From: Cepaea nemoralis
Lineage: Eukaryota; Mollusca; Gastropoda; Stylommatophora; Helicidae
NCBI GenBank assembly: GCA_014155875.1
Contig: JACEFZ010004174.1
Span: 72,501-136,500, forward strand
Direction of reading: 5' to 3'
Length of the DNA: 64,000 nt
Part shown: positions 21,080 to 33,584 of the stretch, one piece after another
Numbering within the stretch: position 1 is the first letter of the stretch
Layout of the letters: each line of letters begins with the position of its first letter
Translations under genes and position numbers: made by a program
Notes under the pieces: model-generated
Told to the model about the DNA's origin: nothing
Database searches by the model: none
What the model saw: the letters and a program-made list of their open reading frames with translations, nothing else

Positions 21080-21955
21080 AGGGCGTTCACAATGCTGACT
21101 TTGCCCTTGATCGGCTCTCTGATATAGTGTCAGTCAGCCTATATCCGGTCTTTCTTTGCCCACAAGACTATGCCCTGGAACGAAGATTAACGTAGCTTTT
21201 TCGGCCCGTGGAATCTGGTCGTGGCATACGCAAATGAGATATAGTCCTAGGATATAGAGACATATGAGATCTATCCTACGATATATCGACATGTCAGACC
21301 TATCCTAGGATATATCTACATATCAGAAGAATCCTACGCTATCTGCACATGAAACTTGACCCAACTGTCCAGACCATACCCAATGAATCACTTAGCATGC
21401 AAGCATGCGAGTCAAACCAACGCCATATCATCCTCACTGTCAACGCTCCAGCTGTCTAGGTTCTTTTAATCAATGAAATTTCCACTCTCTTAATTCTTTC
21501 ATTAAAACTCGGGTTTTAACAGATACAGTGCTGAGCAAAATGTAATTTTGCACAAAACAAAACATGAGATGTAGTGGTATGTCACAGTAATCACTTAAAA
21601 GCTGTTAATATGGTAGCAGAGATGCTGTATTATATATCAAATTAAACGTGGCTGCATAAGGAAAACTACTGTATGAAAGCCATTGGCAGATACGGAAAGT
21701 CAATTAAGACAATTAATCATCCCATGACACTTACTCAATTAATTTCAAGCACTCGTTGATACTTTAAGGGCTTGACTTCTACTTGTTATATTAACTTATT
21801 CAGCTACAGTTAGTCTAATTCAACGTACTATGAACCATTATGTTATGTTTTCAAATTAACTGCTTGGGAAAGAAAGAGTAAACCACTGTCTGCCTCAGGC
21901 ACGTCAGACTCCATCTGTTCCTGCAGCCTGGGTGTTATGTCCCTTCAACCTGGGT
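21080..21955. other. No gene seen; short ~32-bp degenerate repeats at 21230-21340
   Basis: Three or four copies of a unit like ATCCTAGGATATATCGACAT occur at 21230-21340. The rest is AT-rich unique sequence with no splice-bounded open frame that I can support. Confidence 0.45.
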
Positions 21956-21956
21956 G

Positions 21957-22247
21957 TTATGTCCCTTGACGTGACCAAAATCTATTATCTGCCGTAATCT
22001 TGTCCAGTTGTTTCTTTATCGTTTCTAGTTGTTTTATGTCTTCTTTACGTGTCATCATGTCTGTCTCTCTCCGTGATATATATCTCATGTTTATATATGT
22101 CCGTCTTCCTATTCTGCTACTTCTTGTTTGTCCCTGCTTATTAGTAGTGGATGGGTGTATTCTGTATTCCATGCAAATCGCAAAAGAATTGCAGGAGACA
22201 GTTGACAAAGCGATGGATTTGTTCTCCATTACCTCTCGTATCATCAC
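21957..22247 (-). CDS. Hypothetical 96-residue frame, possibly mobile-element debris
   Basis: Minus-strand frame with a charged, coiled-coil-like end (RKEDIKQLETIKKQLDKITA). No domain is recognisable. Its neighbours are SINE and LINE pieces, so it may be a remnant of a retroelement ORF1 or a chance frame. It has no promoter or splice evidence. Confidence 0.15.
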   Translation of the reverse strand: MMIREVMENKSIALSTVSCNSFAICMEYRIHPSTTNKQGQTRSSRIGRRTYINMRYISRRETDMMTRKEDIKQLETIKKQLDKITADNRFWSRQGT

Positions 22248-22284
22248 ATAACCACATACTGTTGTAGTATCTCTTTCTTTGTTG

Positions 22285-22600
22285 CATGTTCTTTATAGGA
22301 CCTTACAGTTAAAACCAGCATTTTTTGCTGTTTGTGATTTCTGGGCAAATTTACGTGGCGACTGGCTAACGGACGCAGTTCGTAATCCCGCTTAACGCGT
22401 TCGAAACACATGTGCGGACGATTTGAGAGCAGACCATCTTGCGTTCGTTTTCATAAAAACGGTATGAGTGCCGGCGGTTCAGAAAGCAATGGTAAACCTC
22501 TGAACGTAAACTTGCACAAACAGCCAAAACATGATGGAATTCTCTGCGAAGTACTGTAAAGGATATGCAACTAACTATAGTTTGCCTTTGATCTTCTGAA
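22285..22600 (+). repeat. SINE-A pair (inverted scrap plus forward copy)
   Basis: An inverted 3' piece (TTTTTGCTGTTTGTGATTTC) is followed at about 22355 by a forward copy with GGCTAACGGACGCAGTTCGT, a B-box-like GCGTTCGAAACAC and the end CTGTAAAGGATATGCAACTA. From 22880 to 23590 I see no repeat or gene, only intron leading to exon 2. Confidence 0.65.
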
Positions 22601-23592
22601 CGACTGGCACTCATAACATTGTATTAAAACCAGTTCTATGCGATCTGTATCCAAACAGCCTGCAGCTGTGCTTTTAACGCTATTGCCAATGTCTTTAAGG
22701 TCTCTTTCTTATATGTGTATATAATTTTCTACTTTCATTGGCCTCTTCCAGGCAATCCACTCCAGGAGTCCAAGGTATTCGCAACATTCGTCTTAATCCA
22801 CAACTCCTTTGCTTTTAAGCTCTTCCCATTTCCTTCCTTACATCTAGAACCTAACAATCGTAATTATGTAAAACGGGGATTCACATGAAAACCTTAAAGG
22901 TGTGATAGAAATTGCAATAACCATACCATTGTCTTGTAACCTGTCAATATTGTTGTTAAGGGTGTCTAAGAGTGACATCACAGGTGCAGACGAACTAAGG
23001 TGATGTCATAAAGACAGTTTAAGATGGCAGACCCACTTTTGTCAAGCACCAGAAAAGAGCAGCGTTCTGTTACCAGTTTTATTTTTATTTTATTTTTTGT
23101 AATCAGTGAAGGGGATGAAACCTATAGAAATTCATCCGCGAATGCATGTCTAGTATGGTGGTACATGCCTGTCAGGCTAGCATGTGTATGCGTGGAGTAG
23201 CCGAAGTTTCAAAACGGCGGTATATCTGTGACAGACTGTTCACGACCCTGGATCAGGCACACCGAGTAGTGACCCTAGAGTGGTTACACACAAGACCAAG
23301 AGAATATTTTATCTACATAAATCCAAGCACTTTATCGCGCTGGAGGTCCTGCATTGAACTCAGTGGTGACTACATCGACAAATGAAACATGTGTTCTTTA
23401 CTGTTTTCAGAATATATTCACACAAACAAACAAACATTTAAGGTTTTCATTTCAAGCCCCCTCGCAGAATCCTGTCTTGATTTAAGCTCTGTAAAAGCGC
23501 ATGCACAAAACATATCTCGCTTTATTCTTTTCTTTTTTTTAAAAACTTATCTTCGAATTAATTTCTTGGAATAATTTTCTGTTTTCCCTCAG

Positions 23593-23862
23593 GCGGCGCG
23601 CTCTCCAACTTCATCAGTTATGGATCCGGCTCTCTGCCCTATGTGGACGACCGCCCAATTTACACCAAGACAATGTTCGGCCTTGACCTCGGAGCTTGTG
23701 CCCAAGTCTGCCTTTCACAGACCTCGTTCGAGTGTGCCAGCTTCGACTACTCCTTTGGTGATCGATCCTGCCATATGAGCCGCTACGTGGCATCTAATGT
23801 GGGTGGTATCGATAACGACGACAATATGCCCACTTATCGTGTCATGCATTATGAAAAGAAAG
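23593..23862 (+). CDS. PAN/Apple-domain exon 2
   Basis: A 270-bp exon with acceptor TTTTCCCTCAG and donor AAAG|GTAAGG, phase 1 at both ends, so it joins in frame to 6945-7187 upstream and 43843-43988 downstream. The module reads LGACAQVCLSQTSFECASFD followed by Y, then DRSCHMSRY and a C-terminal YRVMHYEKK. This is the same cysteine and FDY arrangement as exon 1. The N-terminal part (GGALSNFISYGSGSLPYVDD) is longer than in exon 1. It is likely a secreted or surface protein module; the partner is unknown. No polymerase or transposon similarity is present, which supports a host origin. Confidence 0.87.
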
Positions 23863-23999
23863 GTAAGGAATGGTGTAGGATGTTTGCTGTGTGTTCTATT
23901 TTTGATCTTCTTTGTTGCTCTTCTTTGCTTGAAACATGGAGTTACCAGTCCGTTGATCATTGTGTTCATACTGGTTGCTGTTTGTTGTGATAGTTTTGA

Positions 24000-24860
24000 T
24001 GGTGATAGTAGTTTTCTTATGTTATGTTGTTGTTGTTGGTGGTGGTGACGATTTTAATGATGTTGGCAGTAGTTTTGTGATGTTGTAGCTGGTAGTGGTA
24101 GTGGAGACGGTAAAATTATGTTGTTGGTGGTGGCGCTTCTATAAGTGGTGGTAGTAGTGTTATGTTGTTGTTGCTGGTAGTGCTTCTATTAGTTGTGGTA
24201 TTGTTGTCTGTCTCTTTTGGTGCTAATGATAGTGGTATAATTGTTGGTGATACTAGTGTTGGTGGTGGTGTTATACAGTGGTTACTGTTGGTGCTATTGG
24301 CTATTGATGGGAGTTCTATTGTTGGTGATAGTCATTGTATTATGTTATTATTGTTTATGTTGTTGCTGATAGTGGTGGAGAAGGTGCTATCGCAGACGTT
24401 ATAATTGTTGTGTTATTCTAGAAGCGCCAAACAACAACAACAACAACAACAATAACAACAACATTACAACAACTCTGCCGCCTCTATTGGTGGTTCTTTT
24501 ATTGACAGCGGCACTGTTGTTATGTTGTTACTCTTGTTATTGTTATTTTTGTTGTTATTGCTGTTTTTGGTGTGTGTGTTGTTGCTGATAGTGGTGGTGG
24601 TGGTGCTATTGTAGACGCTAGAGTTGTTATGTTATAGTTGGTGGTGCTTCTATTAATAGTAGTGTTGCTGTTAGTCGTTACTGTTGTTATCGTTATTGTT
24701 GTGACTGTTGTTGTCGGAAATGGTGGTGATGGTGGTGCTACTTGTGACAATAGAGTTGTTATGCTGTTATTGTTGGTGGTGATTCCTTTGGTGGTAGGTT
24801 ACTGTTACTGTTGGTCAATATTATATTAGTTATTGTTTTATGCTAGTGCTACTGTGGTTG
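24000..24860. repeat. GTT/GGT-rich degenerate trinucleotide region
   Basis: A skewed tract built from GTTGTT, GGTGGT and GCTATT words, with a reverse-oriented (CAA)n patch at 24433-24470. It resumes at 25670-25900. The open frames it creates are low complexity and not credible genes. Confidence 0.85.
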
Positions 24861-24889
24861 TTACTTACGTTATGCTGACGACACCGTCT

Positions 24890-25670
24890 TAATATAACAA
24901 AACAGAATGATCTAGGGGCAATGCTAGATACAGTGGTTGTGATGAGTGAAAGATTGGGACTTAGTTTGAATAATAGAAAGACAGAAGTCATGTGATATCA
25001 CCGAAAAAGATTATGCCTAAATGTGCAGTTACATGACGTTATTTTGGGGCAAGTACAGAAATTCAGATAACTAGGCACATGGATAATATCAGACGGAAGA
25101 TGCATCACTGAGATAAAGAGCAGAATAGGACAAGCAAATTCTGAATTCTGTCAAATGAAGAACATTTTGTGCAATAAGTCACTTTCCCTTGAAAGTCAGA
25201 AAAAGAGTTCTTGCATGTTATGAAGAACCAATTTTAACATACGACTGCGTGTCCTGGACAATTAGTAAACAGGCGAAAAATACCATGGAAACCTTGGAGG
25301 ATGTGGTTTTATAGAAGAATGCTGAAAATGAATTCGATAGCCAAAACTGAGCAATCATGGACGTTTTAAGGTAAGCTTAGCCGCAAAGACAACTTATCAC
25401 AAACATCAGAAAGAAGCAGTCATCGTTTTCTGGCCACGTTATGAGAAGACAAACACTGGAAATTGTTGTGACAACCGGACAGATTTGCGGAAAGAGAGAT
25501 CGAGGAAGACAGCGTGAGAAGATTCTTGGCAGTCTTTTGTCATGGCACGAAAGGGAGTCCACACACGAATTGATCCATGACGTCGGAGATCGTAATTTGT
25601 GTATAGGCATGATCGCCTACGCCAGCCTGGCGAGGCACCGGATGATGATGATGATGATGATGACTGTTGT
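24890..25670 (+). repeat. RTE-like LINE fragment with (GAT)n tail
   Basis: Decayed RT C-terminus and tail of a diverged subfamily: LGLSLNNRKTEVM, GTWIISDGRC, ILTYDCVSWTISKQ, then RRQTLEIVVTTGQI and TNELIHDVGDR-like tail codons. It ends in GATGATGATGATGATGATGA at 25638-25663. The tail sits between two parts of the GTT-rich tract, so it probably inserted there. Confidence 0.8.
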
Positions 25671-26199
25671 TGGTGATGGCGATAGTGCTATTGATGGTGG
25701 CGGTTGTGTTGTATGTTTCTATTGCTGTTGGTGATTGCGGTCGTTGTAGTAGGGTAGTGATTGTGGTTATAGTGAGGTTGGCAGTGTTATTACTGTTGTG
25801 CTATATATTGTCCATTGTAGTGGTGGGCGTGGTGGTAGGTGGCAGTTGGTTGGCTAATGTAGCCAGGTCTGGCGTAGTTGACAATACAACCAAACAACAA
25901 AACAGAAACGTACTTGACAATTACAATTGACAATCATGAAACACTGTGACATAATGTTTAATTGTTATAAACGTTGCTTGTAATTACTTATATTGAAGAG
26001 GTACAAGAAATTTTCAGGACATTTTGCCTGCCTTGATTTGTGTTGGGTATAAAACGCTAGCCCCATATGTCTGTGGACAAGACGACATTCGTCGTGATGT
26101 GGTCGGTACCAGTCCACCGTGACTCCCTAAGCACTAGATGATCGTGTCTCTGAATACAGCTACAGCGGTGTTTACGAAGTCTGAAACAGAACAAATCAA

Positions 26200-26507
26200 T
26201 CAGCATCCTCATCATATCATCTTGTTCCTCTTGTACCTTGCGGTGTCGAGGTGAAGCATAAACAGCGGGAGAGTACCCGTTTATGGGCTTCATACATTGA
26301 GATTATCTTTGTCCACTATTTACATGGTCGGCCTCTTCTTCTGGTTCCATTTGGTCTGCACATCATTGCTTGTTGTGGTATACTGTCAGTAGGTAGCCTA
26401 GTTATGTTGTCTAATGAAATCTAGCGCTGCTATAACCCCCCTTTCAGTCCTGATTTCACCATTTCTAATTTTTTCTCTTCTTTATATGTTGAGTAATCTT
26501 ACCCGGA
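26200..26507 (-). repeat. LINE-C 3' fragment (inverted), proximal part
   Basis: (CAT)-rich tail, TTGTACCTTGCGGTGTCGAG, ATAAACAGCGGGAGAGTACC and TGGTCGGCCTCTTCTTCTGG. It is parallel to 34330-34620 and resumes at 26860-27000 after the insertion of element H. Confidence 0.65.
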
Positions 26508-26850
26508 AGTACGGGGGAGTGAACAGTCTGATACGCTGGCAGGGAATGCACATCTCGGTGATAGATTATCTATGCACAAGGGAGAAGTGGTTGGTTGCCT
26601 GCGGGATCAGGTGGGGACAGCGATGGAACTGTCCGAGAACACTATGTGGACAGAATTATATGGCGGGGGATCTGCAGTTGTTCTGGAAGCATCTCAAAAC
26701 TGAGAGGGAAGACCAGGAGAACATTCAATTAGAGGCAGTTGGAACGATTAGCAGTATGACTCTTCGCTGGATGGTGAACGAGGGGACAGGGGCTTGTTGG
26801 AATATATTGAGTGCAGTGATGTCTTTTCTTAGCTCAACTCAACTCAACTC
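26508..26850 (+). mobile_element. Element H copy inserted in LINE-C
   Basis: About 343 bp ending in four CTCAA/AACTC pentamers. It is flanked by TTACCCGGA (26499-26507) and TTACCCAGGA (26851-26860), an imperfect target duplication. The LINE-C sequence on the two sides is contiguous in the copy at 34500-34740, which supports a discrete insertion. Confidence 0.6.
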
Positions 26851-26859
26851 TTACCCAGG

Positions 26860-27000
26860 AATCTAATTTCCGTTGTTGTAATATTTCTTTTCTCTTTTTC
26901 TACCATTGTCCAGGGTTTGGCATTGCTAGCACAGAGCTTGATAGACGGAGTGTATTGTAGAGTGCTTTTTAGTTAGTATCTATTGATATGTGTTTGTTCT
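26860..27000 (-). repeat. LINE-C fragment, distal part
   Basis: Matches 34600-34740: AATCTAATTTCCGTTGT, CATTGTCCAGGGTTTGGCAT and TTGTAGAGTGCTTTTTAGT. A pyrimidine-rich tract follows to about 27190. Confidence 0.6.
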
Positions 27001-27590
27001 AAGCATGTTTGCCCTTTTTACTTTCTCCTTTAGATACTGCTCATCCTTCTCCTCTTCCTTCTTCTTTCTTTGCTTCTTCTTTTTCCTCTCCTCTTGCTCC
27101 CCTGTTGCTTCTTTTCCATCATCATTTTATTCTTCTTCGACTTTCTCCTTCTGCTCCTCCCTCCTCCTCCTCCTCCTCATCCTGCTTCCTCTCCCCGATT
27201 TCTTAAACGTACAACTCCGGCGTACACAAAACCCGAGGTTAACAATTGCTCCGGGCCTGTCTTAACATGAATTATTTCAAAGTCCATTTGCTGGCACCAG
27301 TGTAATCGTCCCACTCGTTGCCCCCCTCGTCCATTTCTCCATCCATCAAAATGGCTGTGACGGCATGCGTAACCTGGTCTTATTGGAGCCGACGCTCGGA
27401 TCTACCCTCAGGTTGAGCCGTCATTAATCACTCATTGCTCATCTTGTTGTCCTGTGTGAAGCTGCCAGAAATATGCGGGTCCCGACTCGTCTAGTGCTGT
27501 TCTTGCTTTTTTACTTTCGAGGGTTACGGTGATTTATTGTTTGTTGTTTGCCATATCCTGTGTTGTTGGTTTAGAATGGATGTATCTGTG

Positions 27591-27900
<310 letters not shown>

Positions 27901-27904
27901 CTGT

Positions 27905-29230
27905 TTAGCTATCCAACAATGTATCCATCTACTTACCTACCTAACTGCCTACCTACCCATCTACCTGAGAGTTTGTCCGTTGACCTGTCTCTGCCTGTAC
28001 ATGTATCTTGTGTGCATCGGTAAATTCAAATACCCAGAAACGTGTTCAGCGTTGCATCTTCATTGATCTCTTTAATTGATTAGCTTCCTGTCTTTGCTTT
28101 TAATAGTCTCTATTTGTTCGTGTCACTGTCTAACTGCTACTTATGTTCCCCTCTTTACAAGTATCAATATTTGCATGTTTATATATCTCAACGCGGGAGT
28201 TTTAGATAATACATTAGTTTATTTTGCCATTTTTCCGCCATCTGCCACATCACGTTTCGCCCCGTGGTGTCTCGTTGTATTCGCTGATTCTATTCGTGGT
28301 CATTTCTTATAGAGGACATTTTCCTGTTTGTTGTTGTTGTCTTTGTTTTGTTTATTTAAAGCCGACGAGTATCTGTCTTGGTATGGTCAGTGTCACAAAG
28401 TGAATGATGACAGAGTGACAGATAGAGTGGCTATGGTTGTGTCTAGGGTATGTCCTTGTAAATGTGATGTTAAACAACAGATTAACCAAGATGTATCCCA
28501 ACCAAACACCAGTCAGTGAACAAGCGTTAATTTGCGCACATAATATTCCTTTAATTCTGAATTAACACAGACACATGTAACATATAAATCCAGGAACCAT
28601 AATTCTCTAAGAATATATCTCCATCCCAATGGAACACTTCGAATAACACTGACTCTCACGGCTTACTAAATCTCGTCCCATACGACAGGTATACTAGCCT
28701 CTCTCTAGGCCCGACTCAAAGTAACCCACTCTGGGTCTCGAATTCCACTCACTATCCCTGGACCCCACAGTGCGGAGTTATCTTCCGAACTCCGTCACAA
28801 TTCTTCACTTTCTCAGACCACGACCTTCTCCTGGTCCGGTCTAAACTCAACTCCCTCTCAGCTCGGAGTCCAAACATCAATTGCCCTCCGTCAGTCTTTG
28901 TCCCTCTCTTTTCAACCATTCTATCCCCCACATTGCCTCCCACATAACACACAACCTCACTGCTCCAACTGTCTGCCTCACCTTTATTTTAGCCAGCTGA
29001 CTTCTTCTCAGCTATCCCTTTCAATTACTGTCTTCTCATTTACGCCTTCTGGGGGACTTACTATCCGCCCTATTTTATCTCGTGAACTGTTTATATTGTC
29101 CGGCCACTCAGCTTAATGCCAATGACCACAGGCATGTGTCAGTCAGTAACATTCTGGTGAAGATTATTTTTAAGTCATTAAGTGCAATGCCGATAAGCTT
29201 GAGAAGTCATGGTTTGCCATCTCACACGAT
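27905..29230. other. No gene seen
   Basis: Unique sequence with a pyrimidine-rich stretch at 28720-29060. No splice-bounded module, terminal repeat or known family was recognised. A weak B-box-like GGAATTCGAGACCC occurs on the minus strand near 28740. Confidence 0.4.
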
Positions 29231-29234
29231 CACC

Positions 29235-29600
29235 ATCATCATCATGTGCCATGCCGGTAAGCGTTGGCTGTCATGTTTCGCCATCTCACTCGATCACCAG
29301 AGTCGTGGATCAGCTCAGTGTTCTTGTCTCGACTATACGATGTGGCATAGCCATCTAGGTATTCACTTCTCTGCCTACCCCTTGTTCTCTTCCCCTCGGT
29401 CTTGCCAGTTGTCACCAAGATCTCCAATTTATTTCTTCTCATAAACGTTACCAAACAATTGTCACTGTCTACATCTAATTTCTCTAATCAGTCCCCGATT
29501 TTCATTTGATTCTTGTAAGGCCAGGTCATAGGTTTCTCTGTCTGTCTTTCACTTTATGATGTCACACGATCACCAGAATCATGGATCAGCTCTTAATTTT
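29235..29600 (-). repeat. RTE-1 LINE 3' fragment (inverted)
   Basis: Inverted tail with HAYRHGT-, VRWRNMTA-, NTELIHDSGDR- and RRNKLEILVTT-type codons in a continuous 70-residue frame, starting at the family 3' end (CATCATCATCATGTGCC near 29236). A second scrap of the same region follows at 29555-29600. Confidence 0.85.
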
Positions 29601-29729
29601 TGTCAAATCCCGAACAAATGCTTGCCGAAATCGGATCTACTGAACCACAGACTTAATGAAACAGTGCAACGCAATTAACTTTATGATGTCACAGATTGTG
29701 AGAACGACACATTTGTGCTTTCTCTTCTC

Positions 29730-30020
29730 TGTCTGTGAAAACTTCTACTGAATTTGACGTGCACTTTTGGCATCTTGAAAAGGAGTCTTTTATATTCTTT
29801 TCTCATTGTGTGTAAGGGTCTATTCAAATTGAGATACACAGTTCGAATCTTGAAAAATAGACTTTCAAATTCATTTCTCATTGGTGTAAAAGACTATTCA
29901 AACTTAAATACACTTTATGAATCTTGAAAAAGAGACTTTTATATTCATTTCTCATTGTGTGTAAAGATCTATTCAAACTGAGGTACACATTTCGAAATTT
30001 GAAAAAACAGCAAGACTTTC
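29730..30020. repeat. ~75-bp tandem repeat
   Basis: Four decaying copies containing CTATTCAAA, ATACAC and TCTTGAAAA(A)GAGACTTT, ending TTCATTTCTCATTG. From 30020 to 30690 nothing further is identified. Confidence 0.8.
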
Positions 30021-30689
30021 GTTTTTCCTTCCCAGATTAACCGTGTTTCGTTGCTATTTTAAAACAAGCAAAGATTCAAATCTGCAGAAATAATTCGTGC
30101 TGTATGCGACACGTCCTTTTTATCATACAAAATTCACGTAAAATAAATTTCATGAAGGACGCGAAGAATTTATCAACATTTGTTACCAATGCCAGAAATG
30201 GCGTTCCGTAACATTACTGTCGCTACTTATTTGATTTATAATGCTAAAAAGTGCCATTTGCTAGGACCCTCAAAGACGCTATTCACAATACAGTTATCCC
30301 TAATGTTTATTGATGTCGACGTACGGGAGCCCGTTTGAAGACAAGTGGCCAATATTGACGATAAAATATATTTATCTTTGTATCGTTTGCTAGACGTGTA
30401 TTTACCTAGTTCCGGCAACGACCGGACACTACTGGAACCAGGTCAGGATTTCAAGCAGCCAAAGAAACGATTTCGCGGGCAATAATTCCTTGTGTCAGAA
30501 TGGTAAATACATGCTGCCTTTGCGCTGGCCTACTCTTTCCTTTTCTCTTGCAGAAGGTTAAGAGGAACGACTTACTTCGATGAACCGGGGTTTATCCTAT
30601 CAGGCGCGGTGTTTTTCCATAGACCGGTAAGTCGCCCACTGAGAGTAAGGCACAAAGCACGAACCCTGCAAATCATGTGATGACCCATT

Positions 30690-30691
30690 AC

Positions 30692-30725
<34 letters not shown>

Positions 30726-30990
30726 TATCATCATCATCATCATCATCACCAAGCGCCTTGCCAGCTGGCGTAGGCGTTGATGTCTCTCCACAGATCTCGC
30801 TGTTTGGTGCTCTAGATTAACTCTGCTGGTGATAAATCCTCCATGCTACCGTCTCAATCCATCCAGCATCATTTCTCTTGGTCTGCCTCCGCCTCTCTTC
30901 GCCTCGGTCTTTCCAGTTGTCACGATGTTCTCCAATGCCTCTCTTCTCATCACACGACAAAAGAAAGATGTTTTTCTCTTTCTTGTTGTT
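30690..30990 (-). repeat. RTE-2 LINE 3' fragment (inverted)
   Basis: Begins with (CAT)n, which is the inverted (GAT)n tail, then GCCAGCTGGCGTAGGCGTTG and the reverse of MRREALENIVTTGKTEAKRG. SINE-A inserted at its right edge (31005-31200), and it may continue at 31205-31320. Confidence 0.75.
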
Positions 30991-31004
30991 GTATATAATG
31001 TTCT

Positions 31005-31200
31005 ACGTGGCCAAGGACTTACGGACGCGATTCGTAATCCCGTATACCCGTTTCCGAAATACAACGGTGCTGGGTTTTTTTTTTTTTTTTCGAATAAGCT
31101 ACTGAACGTGAAATATGCCCAGAAATCACAAACAGCCAAAATGCTGGGGCTGACTCCTACGTCATGTGAAGGACATCCAGCTAAATTATCAAAAAAAAAA
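31005..31200 (+). mobile_element. SINE-A copy with 13-bp target duplication
   Basis: Flanked by TATATAATGTTCT (30992-31004) and TATATAATATTCT (31201-31213). Its head reads GTGGCCAAGGACTTACGGAC, then a degenerate B-box; it contains an internal T run of about 15 and ends in an A-run. The 12-13 bp duplication is typical of LINE-mobilised SINEs. Confidence 0.78.
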
Positions 31201-31389
31201 TATATAATATTCTAGTTTCGTTAGCCTCTTTCTGACAATCGTTGTTTGTTACTCTGGCAGTCCAATTAATTCGCAACATTCGTCAAAGGAACCACATCTC
31301 TGTTGCCTTCCTAAGTTGTTGATATAACATGATAGTTACCTATTCAAAGTTTACAGAAGTGAACACCTTTAAATATCTTTTCTTGTTTG

Positions 31390-31510
31390 TTGTTGTTCGC
31401 ATATCCTTTACAGGACATCGCTGTCAACATCAGTATCTTCCAGCTGATTGTTGATTTCTTGGCAAGATTACGCTCAGTAGTTTGCCATTGCTTTCTGTGC
31501 GACCGGCTAA
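31390..31510 (-). repeat. SINE-A fragment (inverted)
   Basis: GCATATCCTTTACAGGACAT, then GATTACGCTCAGTAGTTTGC and CATTGCTTTCTG, the inverted 3' half of the family. Confidence 0.65.
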
Positions 31511-31739
31511 CATACCCCGTAAGTTACCGACGCGGAGAGAACCGCTACCAATTCTCGCGCACGTCACGTTACTCACGCGAGTATACGGGATTTACGGAGA
31601 AAGTCGTGTAATTCCTCGACCAGGGAGACCGGCTTTAAATATCTAAGGCTCACCATATACAGCGGGAGTGGTGGTGGCTAGCATTCTCATTAGCCACCTG
31701 ACTAGTCATATGTTTGAATTCACAGCCAAGGGTTTTTTT

Positions 31740-31860
31740 TTTTTTTAATTTGCTGCGTGGACCCGGTCTGAAATGTGTACGAGGATATGCCTGTGGGAAG
31801 TAGGTCCAGGTGTGTAAGACCAGGTGTGATTAGACCACATAACCGGTAGTCTGTCCATTT
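31740..31860 (+). repeat. SINE-G-like fragment
   Basis: Weak match to 9180-9280 and 42060-42160, including TAAGACCAGGTGTGATTAGA and CCACATAACC. Low identity. Confidence 0.3.
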
Positions 31861-31904
31861 GCATAAAACGTAATGATGTTTTATTTCATCGAGTGAAATT
31901 CCCC

Positions 31905-31923
31905 CCCCCCCCCTGTTTTTTTT

Positions 31924-32022
<99 letters not shown>

Positions 32023-32044
32023 ATTATCTATCTTTCTATCTTGT

Positions 32045-32078
<34 letters not shown>

Positions 32079-32120
32079 CATGTGCGCGACTGTGTTTGCG
32101 TGTGTGTGTGTGTGTGTCAT
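31905..32120. repeat. C-tract, (CT)n, (CA)n and (TG)n cluster
   Basis: A C9-10 run is followed by about 45 CT units, a short CTAT patch, then (CA)n at 32062 and (TG)n at 32098. It is strongly strand-asymmetric DNA. Confidence 0.95.
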
Positions 32121-32387
32121 CATTTAGTCAGTCGCGTTGCACTTTTCGTCGAGCCTGTGGCTCAGTACTTCGATACAAATGTTTTTCTGGCTTGCTCACC
32201 CTAGCCTTTGACTGTTCCCAGCCTACCAACAAGGCGACAGGTTTGTGTCTCTCTACGCCTTTTGACCTGTCCGACATGGGTCACCCTACCAGTAGTTGCA
32301 CTACCGTCGGCATAGCTCTTAGGGTCATTACAACACGCCAGTTCCCATACCTCTTCAAGGTGGTGCCACATAGGAGAAATGTGTGAG

Positions 32388-32391
<4 letters not shown>

Positions 32392-32456
<65 letters not shown>
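32392..32456. repeat. (GA)n microsatellite
   Basis: About 32 GA units. Confidence 0.98.
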
Positions 32457-32459
<3 letters not shown>

Positions 32460-32569
32460 CTCTCTGGTTGACCTTCTCTTGCCAGTCGCCGATTCCAAGT
32501 GCTTGTAGGTCTGTATGTATATTATTTCTCCACCGTCTTCTTGGTCTACCTCGGGGTCTACCGTCATTT

Positions 32570-32815
32570 ATTGGGAGTCTCCGTGACGAAGTGGTCTAGA
32601 CGTCTGCCTCGCTCACCGAAGGTTGTCGATTCGATTCCGGGCTACGTCTTTCGGTTCATGAGTGCATTCTCGGAGACTCCAGGGGGTCGTCGCTGGAGCT
32701 ACTGAGTTCGTGCTTTGTGCGACGCTTTCCACAAGTCACCCTGCGGAAAGAGACCGAGCCATATGTGATAAAACCCGGTGCAATGAATTCCAGCCTCTCG
32801 GCTTTTAAGACTTTA
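32570..32815 (+). mobile_element. SINE-F, tRNA-derived
   Basis: Head with A-box-like TGACGAAGTGGTCTAGACG and B-box-like GTCGATTCGATTCCGGG spaced as in a tRNA gene. A 3' unit follows (CACCCTGCGGAAAGAGACC) and ends near TATTTATACTC. Degenerate relatives of the head are in blocks X at 4870-4950 and 5895-5945. Confidence 0.5.
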
Positions 32816-32819
32816 TTTA

Positions 32820-33580
32820 TACTCTAGCGCGTCCTTTGATATATCGTTTTTCTATGTATCAATCGCCCATTATAACGGCCTATTAATTCCCATGTATGTA
32901 TGTATTATTATTAGGACTTTGCAAACCCGCAACAATGAACAACTTGTCCCCCCTCCCTGACTCGTTTTTGGTTCGTGCCTACAGTATTTAACACGTATTT
33001 GTAGCCAGTCCGGAGGTGACGAATTCTGTGAACGAGAATGACAATAGTTGCATAGAAACACTAACAAGTTCTCTCGCCTGTCGACCCCAGCCTTTGACAA
33101 TTGAAGATTGCCGAGTCAGTTCATCTTGCTTCGGGCACAAAATGCCATTTAGTCATCGCACGAGACCTCGTAGAGCCAGAAAATAATTCTGTGACGTCTT
33201 CTCGACTCAAGCTTCCGGTACAGAATACATCCTGGCACATCAGCGCGTGATGGATTCTGGGAAATAAGCCCCAGACAATGACCTCGTTTTGGGAAATGGT
33301 GGTTGGGGGGGGGGGGGGGTATTTTGACAGTCCAGACCAGGCGTGTGGTCTCACTCATTATGTAACCAGACACCTCACATCTGTTTTTGTGTGTCTATGT
33401 GTGTGTGTTTGATAATCCCTACATTTTCTTTCTACTTGGAGTGTCTGGCCTGACGCAGACAACTGTGATCACGACGCTGCATCCTCCCTGTCGTTTGATA
33501 TTTTAATGAAGTTGGCATTGCTTATGGAAGCAAATGAAGGCAGAAGAAGAAGCCGACCACGTAAGGGAATAAGCGGAGTA
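32820..33580. other. No gene seen; G-tract at 33304-33320
   Basis: Unique intron-like sequence with one run of about 16 G and no recognised repeat family. Confidence 0.4.
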
Positions 33581-33584
33581 CATG

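Noticed and set aside
24000..24860. Hydrophobic Leu/Val-rich frames suggesting membrane proteins
   Set aside because: They arise from GTT/GGT trinucleotide bias and are not bounded by splice signals.
26414..26866. 150-residue plus-strand frame as a host gene
   Set aside because: It spans the LINE-C/element H junction and its imperfect target duplication, so it is a chance fusion of two repeats.
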